DNA of 64,000 bases, from NCBI RefSeq assembly GCF_963666665.1, contig NZ_OY762999.1:408501-472500 (forward strand), read 5' to 3'. How positions within the stretch are numbered: position 1 is the first letter of the stretch; every line of letters begins with the position of its first letter. The translations under genes and the position numbers were made by a program. The DNA comes from Maridesulfovibrio sp. (GTDB lineage Bacteria > Desulfobacterota > Desulfovibrionia > Desulfovibrionales > Desulfovibrionaceae). The notes beneath the pieces are model-generated. The model was not told where the DNA came from. It was given only the letters and a program-made list of their open reading frames with translations, and made no database searches. Shown piece after piece: positions 25,831-33,118 of this stretch.

Positions 25831-26603
25831 AACAGCCTGCAATTCTGTATGAGATGAGAATTAGTTGGCTGATCGTAGCCTTTATTCTCGGCACGGTTGG
25901 CCTTGCCTCAGCTTATGAAGTCGACCCTGATCAATATATCGATCAGAGTTTCGTTATTGATGAAGAGGCTGCTCCTCCGGTTGCCGTGAGTAGACCGGAG
26001 AAGGGCTGGCTGGGTTTGTCTATCCAGAGTGTGGATAAGAATTTTACTGCAGCATTGGGCGGCAGGGTAAGCAACGGTGCCTTGGTGGCGGATGTTGTGT
26101 CCGGCGGGCCTGCGGACAGAGGGGGAGTTAAAGTCGGGGACATTATCCTCGATTTTGCTGGCAATCCGGTTGCTACCGCGACGGATCTTGCCGGAATCGT
26201 GGCAGATTATCAGCCCGGGAGCAGGGTTACCCTGATTGTCTGGCGGGATGGAAGGAAATGGGAACTGGATTTAACAGTAGGTATAAAGGCTGCCTTTAAA
26301 AATGACAGAATTGCAGCCGCTGAAAAGGCTGCTGCTGATTTTGGCATCACTTTTGACTGGAGTAAAAAAGACAGCAGGGAATTTGGCTTGAAGGTAGTGG
26401 ACGTAAAGGATTCCTCTCCGGCTGCAGCTTCCGGCCTGCTCTCCGGTGATGTTATTATGCAGGCAGGTCAGAAAGATATTGATAGTGCTGTTCCCTTATG
26501 TGAAATCCTTGACTCAGGGGCTAAGCAAAACAAGCCTGTGCTCCTTTTGGTGAAGCGACAGAAATCGAATCTTTTTCTGGTGTTTAGATTTGGGGTAAAA
26601 TGA
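25827..26603 (+). CDS. Exported double-PDZ protein
   Basis: A 258-aa protein with an N-terminal signal/anchor helix (about 10-32, LASA-Y). Two PDZ domains follow: one at about 52-150 (KGWLGLSIQSV...GGPADRGGVKVGDIILDFAG) and a second at about 180-258 (FGLKVVDVKDSSPAAASGLLSGDVIMQAG). They resemble the tandem PDZ pair of HtrA/DegP, but no trypsin-like protease domain is present. It may present peptide tails or act as an adaptor for the membrane proteins encoded upstream, with which it is coupled by a 4-bp overlap. Function inferred only. Confidence 0.78.
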   Translation: MKQPAILYEMRISWLIVAFILGTVGLASAYEVDPDQYIDQSFVIDEEAAPPVAVSRPEKGWLGLSIQSVDKNFTAALGGRVSNGALVADVVSGGPADRGGVKVGDIILDFAGNPVATATDLAGIVADYQPGSRVTLIVWRDGRKWELDLTVGIKAAFKNDRIAAAEKAAADFGITFDWSKKDSREFGLKVVDVKDSSPAAASGLLSGDVIMQAGQKDIDSAVPLCEILDSGAKQNKPVLLLVKRQKSNLFLVFRFGVK

Positions 26604-26739
26604 GTTTATAGGCGCTCTGTCGCTCTTTTTGTGCGGGGAGTCGAGTCTAGAATCAACGGCTGAAAATTTGGTCAATCGGGCTTACGGCCTTTTCTTTGGT
26701 GTAGACCCCTATAGACCCGCAATAGGTTAGCAAAAATAA

Positions 26740-26771
26740 AAGGGTTTACGAAGCTTGCTTCGTAAACCCTT
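26740..26771 (-). terminator. Terminator of tRNA-Pro
   Basis: A 15-bp inverted repeat (AAGGGTTTACGAAGC 26740-26754, GCTTCGTAAACCCTT 26757-26771) with only TT between the arms. On the minus strand it is followed by TTATTTTT, just after the tRNA 3' end. Confidence 0.88.
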
Positions 26772-26779
26772 GAATTATC

Positions 26780-26856
26780 TGGTCGGGATGAGAGGATTTG
26801 AACCTCCGGTCTCTGCGTCCCGAACGCAGCGCTCTACCAGACTGAGCCACATCCCG
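26780..26856 (-). tRNA. tRNA-Pro (anticodon CGG)
   Basis: A 77-nt cloverleaf. The acceptor is CGGGATG/CATCCCG, the anticodon stem CTGCG-TTCGGGA-CGCAG gives anticodon CGG, and the T arm contains GGTTCAAATCC. The discriminator A and CCA end are encoded. It reads CCG codons. Confidence 0.97.
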
Positions 26857-27208
26857 TCGTGAGATTGGGTATCTATCGAATCCTGAGATACTTGGCAAGA
26901 AAAAAATTAAGAAAAAAAATAATTTCAAAAAGATTGCACATGAATTTTTATATTCTTGCACATAAACTTCCAATGTTTTAAAGTGATAAAAGTGTGAGTA
27001 TTAAAATTTGTCCTGAAAATCGATTTGTATGATTTTTTGGTGAAATTCGGGGAGTTTGTTGGACAAAAATACTCATATGTGACAAGTTTTATCTACGGTT
27101 GCGGTTCGCTTTTATTTGAACGGCATGGTTGTTTCGAAAAATCGTCTTTGTATACACACTGTTAAAGACTGAGCTGAGTAGACGCCGTAGAGAAAGGAGA
27201 TCGGGTTA
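26857..27208. other. 352-bp AT-rich region upstream of the chemotaxis operon
   Basis: No gene is visible. It carries the tRNA promoter at its left end and two direct TTGCACAT copies (26934-26941 and 26956-26963, 22 bp apart). The strong ribosome site AAAGGAG for cheB is at its right end. No sigma-28 box with correct spacing was found; TAAA...GCCGTAGA near 27160-27190 has 17 instead of 15 bases. Confidence 0.5.
26870..26898 (-). promoter_or_regulatory. Candidate tRNA-Pro promoter
   Basis: On the minus strand, TTGCCA (26898-26893), 17 bases, then TAGATA (26875-26870), which would give a leader of about 6-8 nt before the mature tRNA. Confidence 0.42.
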
Positions 27209-28258
27209 GTGATAAATGTCGTAGTTGTAGATGATTCCGCTTTCATGCGTAAAGCTATTAGCACCATGCTGCAGAAGGACCCCGGCATCAAGGTGGTAGC
27301 CACCGCGCGTGACGGGGAGGAAGGCTTAAGGGTTATCAGGAAGCATAACCCGGACGTGGTTACTCTTGATATTGAAATGCCAAAGATGGACGGTCTGACC
27401 GCGCTAAGGCATATCATGATGGAAATGCCCCGTCCGGTGCTTATGGTCAGTTCCCTGACTACTGAAGGTGCCGAGGCCACCCTGAAAGCTATGGATCTTG
27501 GGGCTGTGGATTTTATCCCCAAGCAGTTGTCAAAAGTTTCCCTCGACATTGTAAAGATTGAAAACGACCTGATCTCCAAGGTTAAGACTGTTGCCAGACG
27601 AAAGATGCGCCCTGTGCCTCGCCTGCGTGCAGCCACTGCTGCTCGCAAGCCTGCTGTCCCTCTCAGGACTCCGCACGGAAGGGCCAAGCGAGATGTGGTT
27701 GTAATCGGTGTTTCCACCGGTGGGCCGCCAGCTGTTCAGAAAATTCTTTCTTCGCTGCCAAAAGATTTCCCGGCCGGTATTGTTATCGCTCAGCACATGC
27801 CTAAAGCATTTACCGGTCCATTTGCTAACCGTCTTAACGGGGTCAGCCAGATTAACGTCAAAGAGGCTGAAACTGGTGACAGGCTTCTGCCCGGTCACGC
27901 ATTTGTCGCTCCCGGCGGTTCTCATCTGGTGATTGACCAGAAGGTCAGCAGGATTGATCTGATTGTAACTCCTGAACCCAGGGAGGCTTTGTATAAGCCT
28001 TCTGCAAACGTGCTTGTATCTTCTGTTGCCAAGGCGGTTGGACGCAGAGCCCTCGGAGTTATCCTGACCGGAATGGGCAATGACGGTCGTGACGGAATCA
28101 GGGAACTCAAAAGCAAGGGCGGCAGAGCCATTGCTCAGAGTGATTCATCCTGCGTTGTTTACGGTATGCCGAAAGCTATCGTGGATGACGGACTTGCAGA
28201 TGAAATTGTAGATATTGATGATATGGCAAATGCTATCATCAATAATCTTTACCTGTAA
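27209..28258 (+). CDS. cheB: Chemotaxis protein-glutamate methylesterase/deamidase CheB
   Basis: A 349-aa cytoplasmic enzyme. The N-terminal receiver domain has phospho-acceptor D54 (VTLDIEMP). A linker follows, then the methylesterase domain with triad S169 (GVSTGG), H196 (AQHMP) and D292 (GMGNDG). It removes methyl groups from chemoreceptors when phosphorylated by CheA, giving adaptation. The start is GTG with AAAGGAG nine bases upstream. It is the first gene of the operon cheB-HEAT-cheR-parA-cheW-cheY-cheA. Confidence 0.95.
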   Translation: MINVVVVDDSAFMRKAISTMLQKDPGIKVVATARDGEEGLRVIRKHNPDVVTLDIEMPKMDGLTALRHIMMEMPRPVLMVSSLTTEGAEATLKAMDLGAVDFIPKQLSKVSLDIVKIENDLISKVKTVARRKMRPVPRLRAATAARKPAVPLRTPHGRAKRDVVVIGVSTGGPPAVQKILSSLPKDFPAGIVIAQHMPKAFTGPFANRLNGVSQINVKEAETGDRLLPGHAFVAPGGSHLVIDQKVSRIDLIVTPEPREALYKPSANVLVSSVAKAVGRRALGVILTGMGNDGRDGIRELKSKGGRAIAQSDSSCVVYGMPKAIVDDGLADEIVDIDDMANAIINNLYL

Positions 28259-28317
28259 TTTTTTTTAAGACGCAACCGTGAGATGTCTTACGGATTTAAA
28301 CAAAATGGGGACTTGCA

Positions 28318-30246
28318 ATGATGGATTGTTCTAAGGTTCTTGAAGAACTTAAAAGTGACGATAATGAAGTCGTCCGTGAGGCCGCGTTTCAGGCTGGGGA
28401 GTTGAAATGTGCAGATGCAGTTCCTCTGCTGGCCGATCTTTTAAAGACCAGCCATCTGGGATTGCAGGAAGCAGCCGACCATGCTCTACGGAACATCGGC
28501 GGCAAGGGAGCTGTTCAGGCTGTCGTGCCGCTGCTTAGATCAGATGAAGCCCCGGTCAGGAACCTTTCCATGGATATCCTGCGTGAAGTAGGTGCGCAGG
28601 ATTTTGCTTCCCTTGTGGATCTTGTCCATGACGAAGATCCTGATATCAGAATTTTCGCAACTGACATTTTAGGGTCGACCAACAGTTTCATGGCTGTGGA
28701 ACCCTTATGCGACGCCCTGCTTAAAGACCCTGAGGTCAATGTCCGCTATCAGGCTGCAGTAAGCCTTGGTGATCTTGCCAACCCCGCTGCGGCTCGTTGC
28801 TTGAATAAGGCCATGCAGGATGATGAGTGGGTACAGTATGCCGTCATTGAAGCTCTGGCAAAAATCAAGCACTCCAGCTCCGTAGATGCGCTGGTCAAGG
28901 CTTTGAATACCAGTTCCGATCTTGTGGCCTCCATGATTGTGGATGCTCTTGGCGAGGTCGGCAATATCAAGGCTGTTACTATGCTGCTCCGGCATCTGGA
29001 CAAAAGTCCCACAGCTCTGCGCAACAAGATTGTGAAGGCTATCGTCAGCATTCTCGGCGGCAAGTCTCTCAAGCTTCTTTCTGCTAGCGAGCGGGAAAAG
29101 CTCCGCGAATATATGCTGGTCGCCCTTAATGACGAAGACGAAGATGTGCAGGATGCTGCTATCTCCGGGCTGGGTTATGTGGGCGGTGAAAAAGCCACTG
29201 AAGAAGTGCTCAAGCTCGCCAGCGAACTTGATCCCGACCGTGACCGTGACCGTCTTGCAGTAATAATCAATGACCTTTCGAATATCGGCCTGAACGAGGC
29301 TCTGGTCGCTGCTGTGAATAGCGGTAACTTCAAGAAGGCAGCGATTGTTATTGAGATTCTTTCAAGGCTGAAAGGTCCGGAAGTCTCCAATGTCCTCATG
29401 GACGCATTTGAAAATGGAGATCGGGACATCAAGCGTGGAATCCTTGAAGCTCTCGTCTCCACGGCCGATGAAGAAGCCAAGGGATTCTTTGAAAATGTTC
29501 TTGAAAGTGAGCAGGACGGTTCAATGCTCAAATCTGCCATCAATTTCCTTGGCGGCAAGCTTAAGGATGTTGATGCCGTGGATGCTATTTTCGGATTGCT
29601 TACTCACTCCTATGATGATGTGAAGGAAGCAGCCCTCAATGCCTGCGTCGCTATTGGCGGCGAGGATGTTAACCGGCGATTTGTTGAATTGTTCAGCAGC
29701 GATGAGCCTATCGAAAGGCTGATGGCTGTGTTTGCCATGGGGCAGATTGATGCTCACGGCAACCTTGAACATATTAAGATTGCTCTTGAGGATGAAGTTC
29801 CTGATATTAGGAAGATTGCTCTTGAAGCGCTGCATGATTGTTCTGCAGACTCCGAAAGCATGTCACTCATTTTTTCAAGACTTCATGATGAAAATCGCGA
29901 TGTACGTTTGACTGTGATTGAGCTTCTGGGAAGCTGCTATACTGATGAAGCTATCCCTTACATTATTCAGGCCCTTCAGGATGATGATGACTGGGTACAG
30001 ATCAGAGCAGCAGAAGCTCTTGGTGAGCATCGTGAAGAAAGTGCATTGCCTGAACTTATAACAATGTTGGATTCTCCACATAAGCTTGTGGTCCTTAAGG
30101 TGATTGAAGTATTAGGCGCCATTGGCGGAACTATGGCGTTTCAGGCTCTTCTGGAAGCGTCCAATTCCGACTCCGATCCCGAGGTTATTCAGGCTGCCGA
30201 AGAGGCTATTTTGAGAATTCAGGAAGAGCAAGGAGAAGGAGACTAG
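28318..30246 (+). CDS. HEAT-repeat protein of the chemotaxis operon
   Basis: A 642-aa soluble protein built almost wholly of HEAT/PBS-lyase-like repeats of about 31 residues (for example DIRIFATDILGSTNSFMAVEPL and WVQIRAAEALGEHREESALPEL). No catalytic domain is seen. Such solenoids are scaffolds for protein interaction. Lying between cheB and cheR, with GGAGAAGGAG for cheR inside its 3' end, it is probably a partner of the receptor-modifying enzymes or the array. This role is inferred from position only. ATG 28318 is followed at once by a second ATG. Confidence 0.8.
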   Translation: MMDCSKVLEELKSDDNEVVREAAFQAGELKCADAVPLLADLLKTSHLGLQEAADHALRNIGGKGAVQAVVPLLRSDEAPVRNLSMDILREVGAQDFASLVDLVHDEDPDIRIFATDILGSTNSFMAVEPLCDALLKDPEVNVRYQAAVSLGDLANPAAARCLNKAMQDDEWVQYAVIEALAKIKHSSSVDALVKALNTSSDLVASMIVDALGEVGNIKAVTMLLRHLDKSPTALRNKIVKAIVSILGGKSLKLLSASEREKLREYMLVALNDEDEDVQDAAISGLGYVGGEKATEEVLKLASELDPDRDRDRLAVIINDLSNIGLNEALVAAVNSGNFKKAAIVIEILSRLKGPEVSNVLMDAFENGDRDIKRGILEALVSTADEEAKGFFENVLESEQDGSMLKSAINFLGGKLKDVDAVDAIFGLLTHSYDDVKEAALNACVAIGGEDVNRRFVELFSSDEPIERLMAVFAMGQIDAHGNLEHIKIALEDEVPDIRKIALEALHDCSADSESMSLIFSRLHDENRDVRLTVIELLGSCYTDEAIPYIIQALQDDDDWVQIRAAEALGEHREESALPELITMLDSPHKLVVLKVIEVLGAIGGTMAFQALLEASNSDSDPEVIQAAEEAILRIQEEQGEGD

Positions 30247-31125
30247 ATGTCTTCTCTGTTTTCAAAGACAATATCGCTGCGGAAAGAGCTGAAAATCTCC
30301 GATTTGGAGTTCACTCAGCTTCGTGATTTCATTTACGATCAGGCAGGTATCTTTATTGCGGGCAACCGTAAATATCTGCTTGAAAACCGTCTTGCCAATC
30401 GCTTGAAGGAACTAAACCTCAAGAATTTTGGCGAGTATTATTATTACCTGCAATATGATCCGGGTAAAAAGGCTGAGTTGAATAAGCTTTTCGAGGTCAT
30501 TACTACCAATGAGACAAGCTTTTATCGCAATCCGCCCCAGCTGAAGGTTTTTCAGACCAAGGTTCTGCCTGCTGTTCTGGATGAGCTGCGCAAGAAAAGG
30601 CGTAAGAGGCTGCGTATCTGGTCTGCCGGTTGTTCTACCGGTGAGGAGCCTTATACCCTTTCTATGATCATTCATGATGTTCTTGGTTCCGAACTCAGCA
30701 GCTGGGATGTCAAAATTACTGCTAATGACCTTTCTGAAAGGGTTCTCAAATCCGCACGCCGTGCGGTTTACAGCGAATACTCACTGCGTACGACTCCAAA
30801 GGAGATTATAGCCAAGTATTTTGATAAGGACGGTAAGCAATTCAAGGTAAAGCCCAACGTTAAGCAGTTGGTCAGCTTCGGCCAGATCAACCTTAGCGAC
30901 CGCATGCAGGTCAGGCGGGTTGAAAGGTCGGAAATCGTGTTCTGCAGGAACGTGATCATCTACTTTGATGAAGCCATGAAGAAAAAGGTTATTAATGCTT
31001 ATTACGATAACCTTGTCCCCGGAGGTTACCTGATTATCGGCCATTCTGAATCCCTGCATAATATCACCAGGGCGTTCAAGCCGGTTCATCATCCGGGTGC
31101 GATTATTTACCAGAAGCTGGAATAA
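30247..31125 (+). CDS. cheR: Chemotaxis protein methyltransferase CheR
   Basis: A 292-aa SAM-dependent enzyme with an N-terminal helical CheR domain (about 15-75). The catalytic domain has motif I WSAGCSTGEEPYTLSM (about 122-137) and the terminal FCRNVIIYFDEAMKKKVI segment. It methylates glutamates on chemoreceptors, opposing CheB. The ATG directly follows the HEAT-gene stop and has a strong GGAGAAGGAG. No extra TPR domain is fused. Confidence 0.96.
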   Translation: MSSLFSKTISLRKELKISDLEFTQLRDFIYDQAGIFIAGNRKYLLENRLANRLKELNLKNFGEYYYYLQYDPGKKAELNKLFEVITTNETSFYRNPPQLKVFQTKVLPAVLDELRKKRRKRLRIWSAGCSTGEEPYTLSMIIHDVLGSELSSWDVKITANDLSERVLKSARRAVYSEYSLRTTPKEIIAKYFDKDGKQFKVKPNVKQLVSFGQINLSDRMQVRRVERSEIVFCRNVIIYFDEAMKKKVINAYYDNLVPGGYLIIGHSESLHNITRAFKPVHHPGAIIYQKLE

Positions 31126-31166
31126 TACCGGTCTGCGGTTAAATTTATATAAAGCTGCGGGCTGAT

Positions 31167-31985
31167 ATGGAAAACAGTAATATAAAGCAGTCGGACGGGA
31201 CTGCAGCATTGGCGAAGGTTTATGCCATCGCCAACCAGAAGGGAGGTGTAGGCAAAACGACCACGGCTCTGACTCTTGGGGATGCCCTGACCAGGGAAGG
31301 AAAAAAAGTACTGGTCATTGATCTTGATCCCCATGCGAATGCCTCGGTCCATATGTCTTACTTTCCTGAAACCGTCACAACCTCGGCTCATGATCTGTTT
31401 TTTGATGATGCGGATTTCAAGAGCCTCTGGGGCAAGATAGTCAAGAAACGCGAATGGGTTGGTTTTGACTTTGTCCCGGCCAGCATTCGTTTATCCGAGC
31501 TGGAGGTTGACCTTAAAGACAGGAAGAATAAAGGGATGGTTCTCTCCAATTCGTTGGATGAGGTTAAAGAGTATTACGACTACATACTCATTGACTGTCC
31601 GCCCCATGTGGGAGTGCTGCTGGTTAACGCCATTGTGGCCGCGGATATTGTACTCATCCCTATTCAGACTGACTTTTTAGCTCTTTATGGTATTCGTTTG
31701 CTCTTTGATACGATCAAGATTTTAAACAAGGTGCTTCCCAGTCCTGTTAAATTCATGGCTTTGCCTACTATGTATGACGGCAGAGCTGGGGCGTGCAGGA
31801 AAATTTTGAATCTGATCAGGAGAAAGTTGGGGGATAAGGTTTTCAGTACCGTTATCCATATGGATACCAAGTTCAGAGAGGCCTGCGCCAGCGGTAAGAT
31901 CATTTTTGATATTGATCCTAAAACACGCGGCGCTCAGGAATATATGCAGTTGGCAAGAGAGATAGTCAGAAATGAAGACGCCTGA
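31167..31985 (+). CDS. ParA/Soj-family ATPase of the chemotaxis operon
   Basis: A 272-aa MinD/ParA-type ATPase. The deviant Walker A is QKGGVGKTT with K25 and K30; a switch Asp lies in VIDLDPHAN and a Walker B-like IDCPPH follows. In Vibrio (ParC) and Rhodobacter (PpfA), ParA homologues encoded in che operons position chemotaxis arrays in the cell. The gene's location between cheR and cheW predicts the same role here. It overlaps cheW by 14 bp. No ParB gene is adjacent. Confidence 0.88.
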   Translation: MENSNIKQSDGTAALAKVYAIANQKGGVGKTTTALTLGDALTREGKKVLVIDLDPHANASVHMSYFPETVTTSAHDLFFDDADFKSLWGKIVKKREWVGFDFVPASIRLSELEVDLKDRKNKGMVLSNSLDEVKEYYDYILIDCPPHVGVLLVNAIVAADIVLIPIQTDFLALYGIRLLFDTIKILNKVLPSPVKFMALPTMYDGRAGACRKILNLIRRKLGDKVFSTVIHMDTKFREACASGKIIFDIDPKTRGAQEYMQLAREIVRNEDA

Positions 31986-32670
31986 AGAATATTTTGTTGA
32001 AAACGTAAACCTGCCCAGTGAAGAAAAGCAGGACGGCGGATACACTGATGCCGAAAATGCTTTTATGGATAAGTATATGGGAATTGGCGGGCAGGCCGCG
32101 TTTGACAGCCTTGATCGGGTAGATCCCCGAAGGGAAGCTGCTATTCCCGGATTCAGTTCCGGTCCGGTCGACGATTACGGGGGAGAAGGAAGTTCCGCAG
32201 ACTTTGAGGAAAAGCTCAAGGAAGAGGATGAAATCCAGCTCGTCAGTTTTGTTGTTGGTGACCGGGAATATGGTTTGCCTATCATGGTCATTCAGGAAGT
32301 TGTCAGAAAGATTCCTGTGACCTTGCTCCCCGCTGCACCACGGTTTATGCAGGGAATTATCAACCTGAGGGGACGGGTTACTCCGGTTCTTGATTTGAGA
32401 TACCTGCTGCATGACGGAATGGGCGTACATGATAAATTTGTTGTTATCTGCAGGCATAAAGGCTTGCAGATCGGCTTGGCTATCAGTGCGGTGAGAACTA
32501 TGTACCGCGCATATCAGAAGGATCTGGTTTGGGGCGTAGAATCAGAGGTGGGTGTGAGTTCTGATTTTCTGCTCGGCCTGTATAAAAACGGTGAAAAACT
32601 GGTCAACATTCTTTCCGTAGATCGACTGGTAGAACAAATTTTAAAGAGTGAAGGAGAGGGAAATGCCTAA
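31972..32670 (+). CDS. cheW: CheW-like coupling protein with N-terminal extension
   Basis: A 232-aa protein. The CheW domain spans about 85-228 (LVSFVVGDREYGLPIMVIQEVVRKI, then MQGIINLRGRVTPVLDLR). Preceding it is an 80-residue acidic, low-complexity extension (DYGGEGSSADFEEKLKEEDE) absent from ordinary CheW proteins of about 160 aa. It couples receptors to CheA. The extension could bind the adjacent ParA, as chemotaxis coupling proteins in ParC systems do, but that is inference. Confidence 0.9.
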   Translation: MKTPEEYFVENVNLPSEEKQDGGYTDAENAFMDKYMGIGGQAAFDSLDRVDPRREAAIPGFSSGPVDDYGGEGSSADFEEKLKEEDEIQLVSFVVGDREYGLPIMVIQEVVRKIPVTLLPAAPRFMQGIINLRGRVTPVLDLRYLLHDGMGVHDKFVVICRHKGLQIGLAISAVRTMYRAYQKDLVWGVESEVGVSSDFLLGLYKNGEKLVNILSVDRLVEQILKSEGEGNA

Positions 32671-33031
32671 ACATATTCTGATAGTGGACGATTCAAAGAC
32701 TGTAAGGAACCTCGTCGCCTTCATCATGAAAAAAGAAGGGTTCAAGGTAACTACAGCGGAAGATGGCTTAGACGGCCTTGAAAAGCTTTACAGTCTGGAC
32801 AAAGTTGATCTAATTATTTCCGATGTAAATATGCCGAGAATGGACGGGTTTACTTACATTAAAACAGTTCGCGAGCAGGATGCATACAAAGATATCCCCA
32901 TTATTGTGCTCTCGACTGAAGGTCAGGAAAAAGATATTCAGACCGGCCTGAGCCTGGGGGCAAACCTCTATATGGTGAAGCCTGCCCAGCCCGAAAAAAT
33001 GGTTAAGAATATTAAAATGCTTCTCGGATAA
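32663..33031 (+). CDS. cheY: Chemotaxis response regulator CheY
   Basis: A 122-aa stand-alone receiver domain. It has acid pocket D9-D10, phospho-acceptor D54 (ISDVNMP), T85 (VLST) and K106 (VKPA). Phosphorylated by CheA, it diffuses to the flagellar switch. The start is ATG 32663 after AAGGAGAGGG; an in-frame ATG at 32648 inside cheW is less likely. It overlaps the cheW end by 8 bp. Confidence 0.95.
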   Translation: MPKHILIVDDSKTVRNLVAFIMKKEGFKVTTAEDGLDGLEKLYSLDKVDLIISDVNMPRMDGFTYIKTVREQDAYKDIPIIVLSTEGQEKDIQTGLSLGANLYMVKPAQPEKMVKNIKMLLG

Positions 33032-33118
33032 TGTATTTACGGTACGGTCTATGAAGGCTGTTTCCGGACTTGGCTGCAACTGACCACTGCAGAAGAACTT
33101 TTAAGAAGGGGTCTCTAG

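Noticed and set aside
26780..26856. tRNA-Pro as an integration (att) site
   Set aside because: No integrase, phage gene or duplicated tRNA 3' end was found nearby.
27160..27200. Sigma-28 promoter for cheB (TAAA...GCCGTAGA)
   Set aside because: The spacer is 17 bases instead of 15 and the site overlaps the ribosome-binding region.
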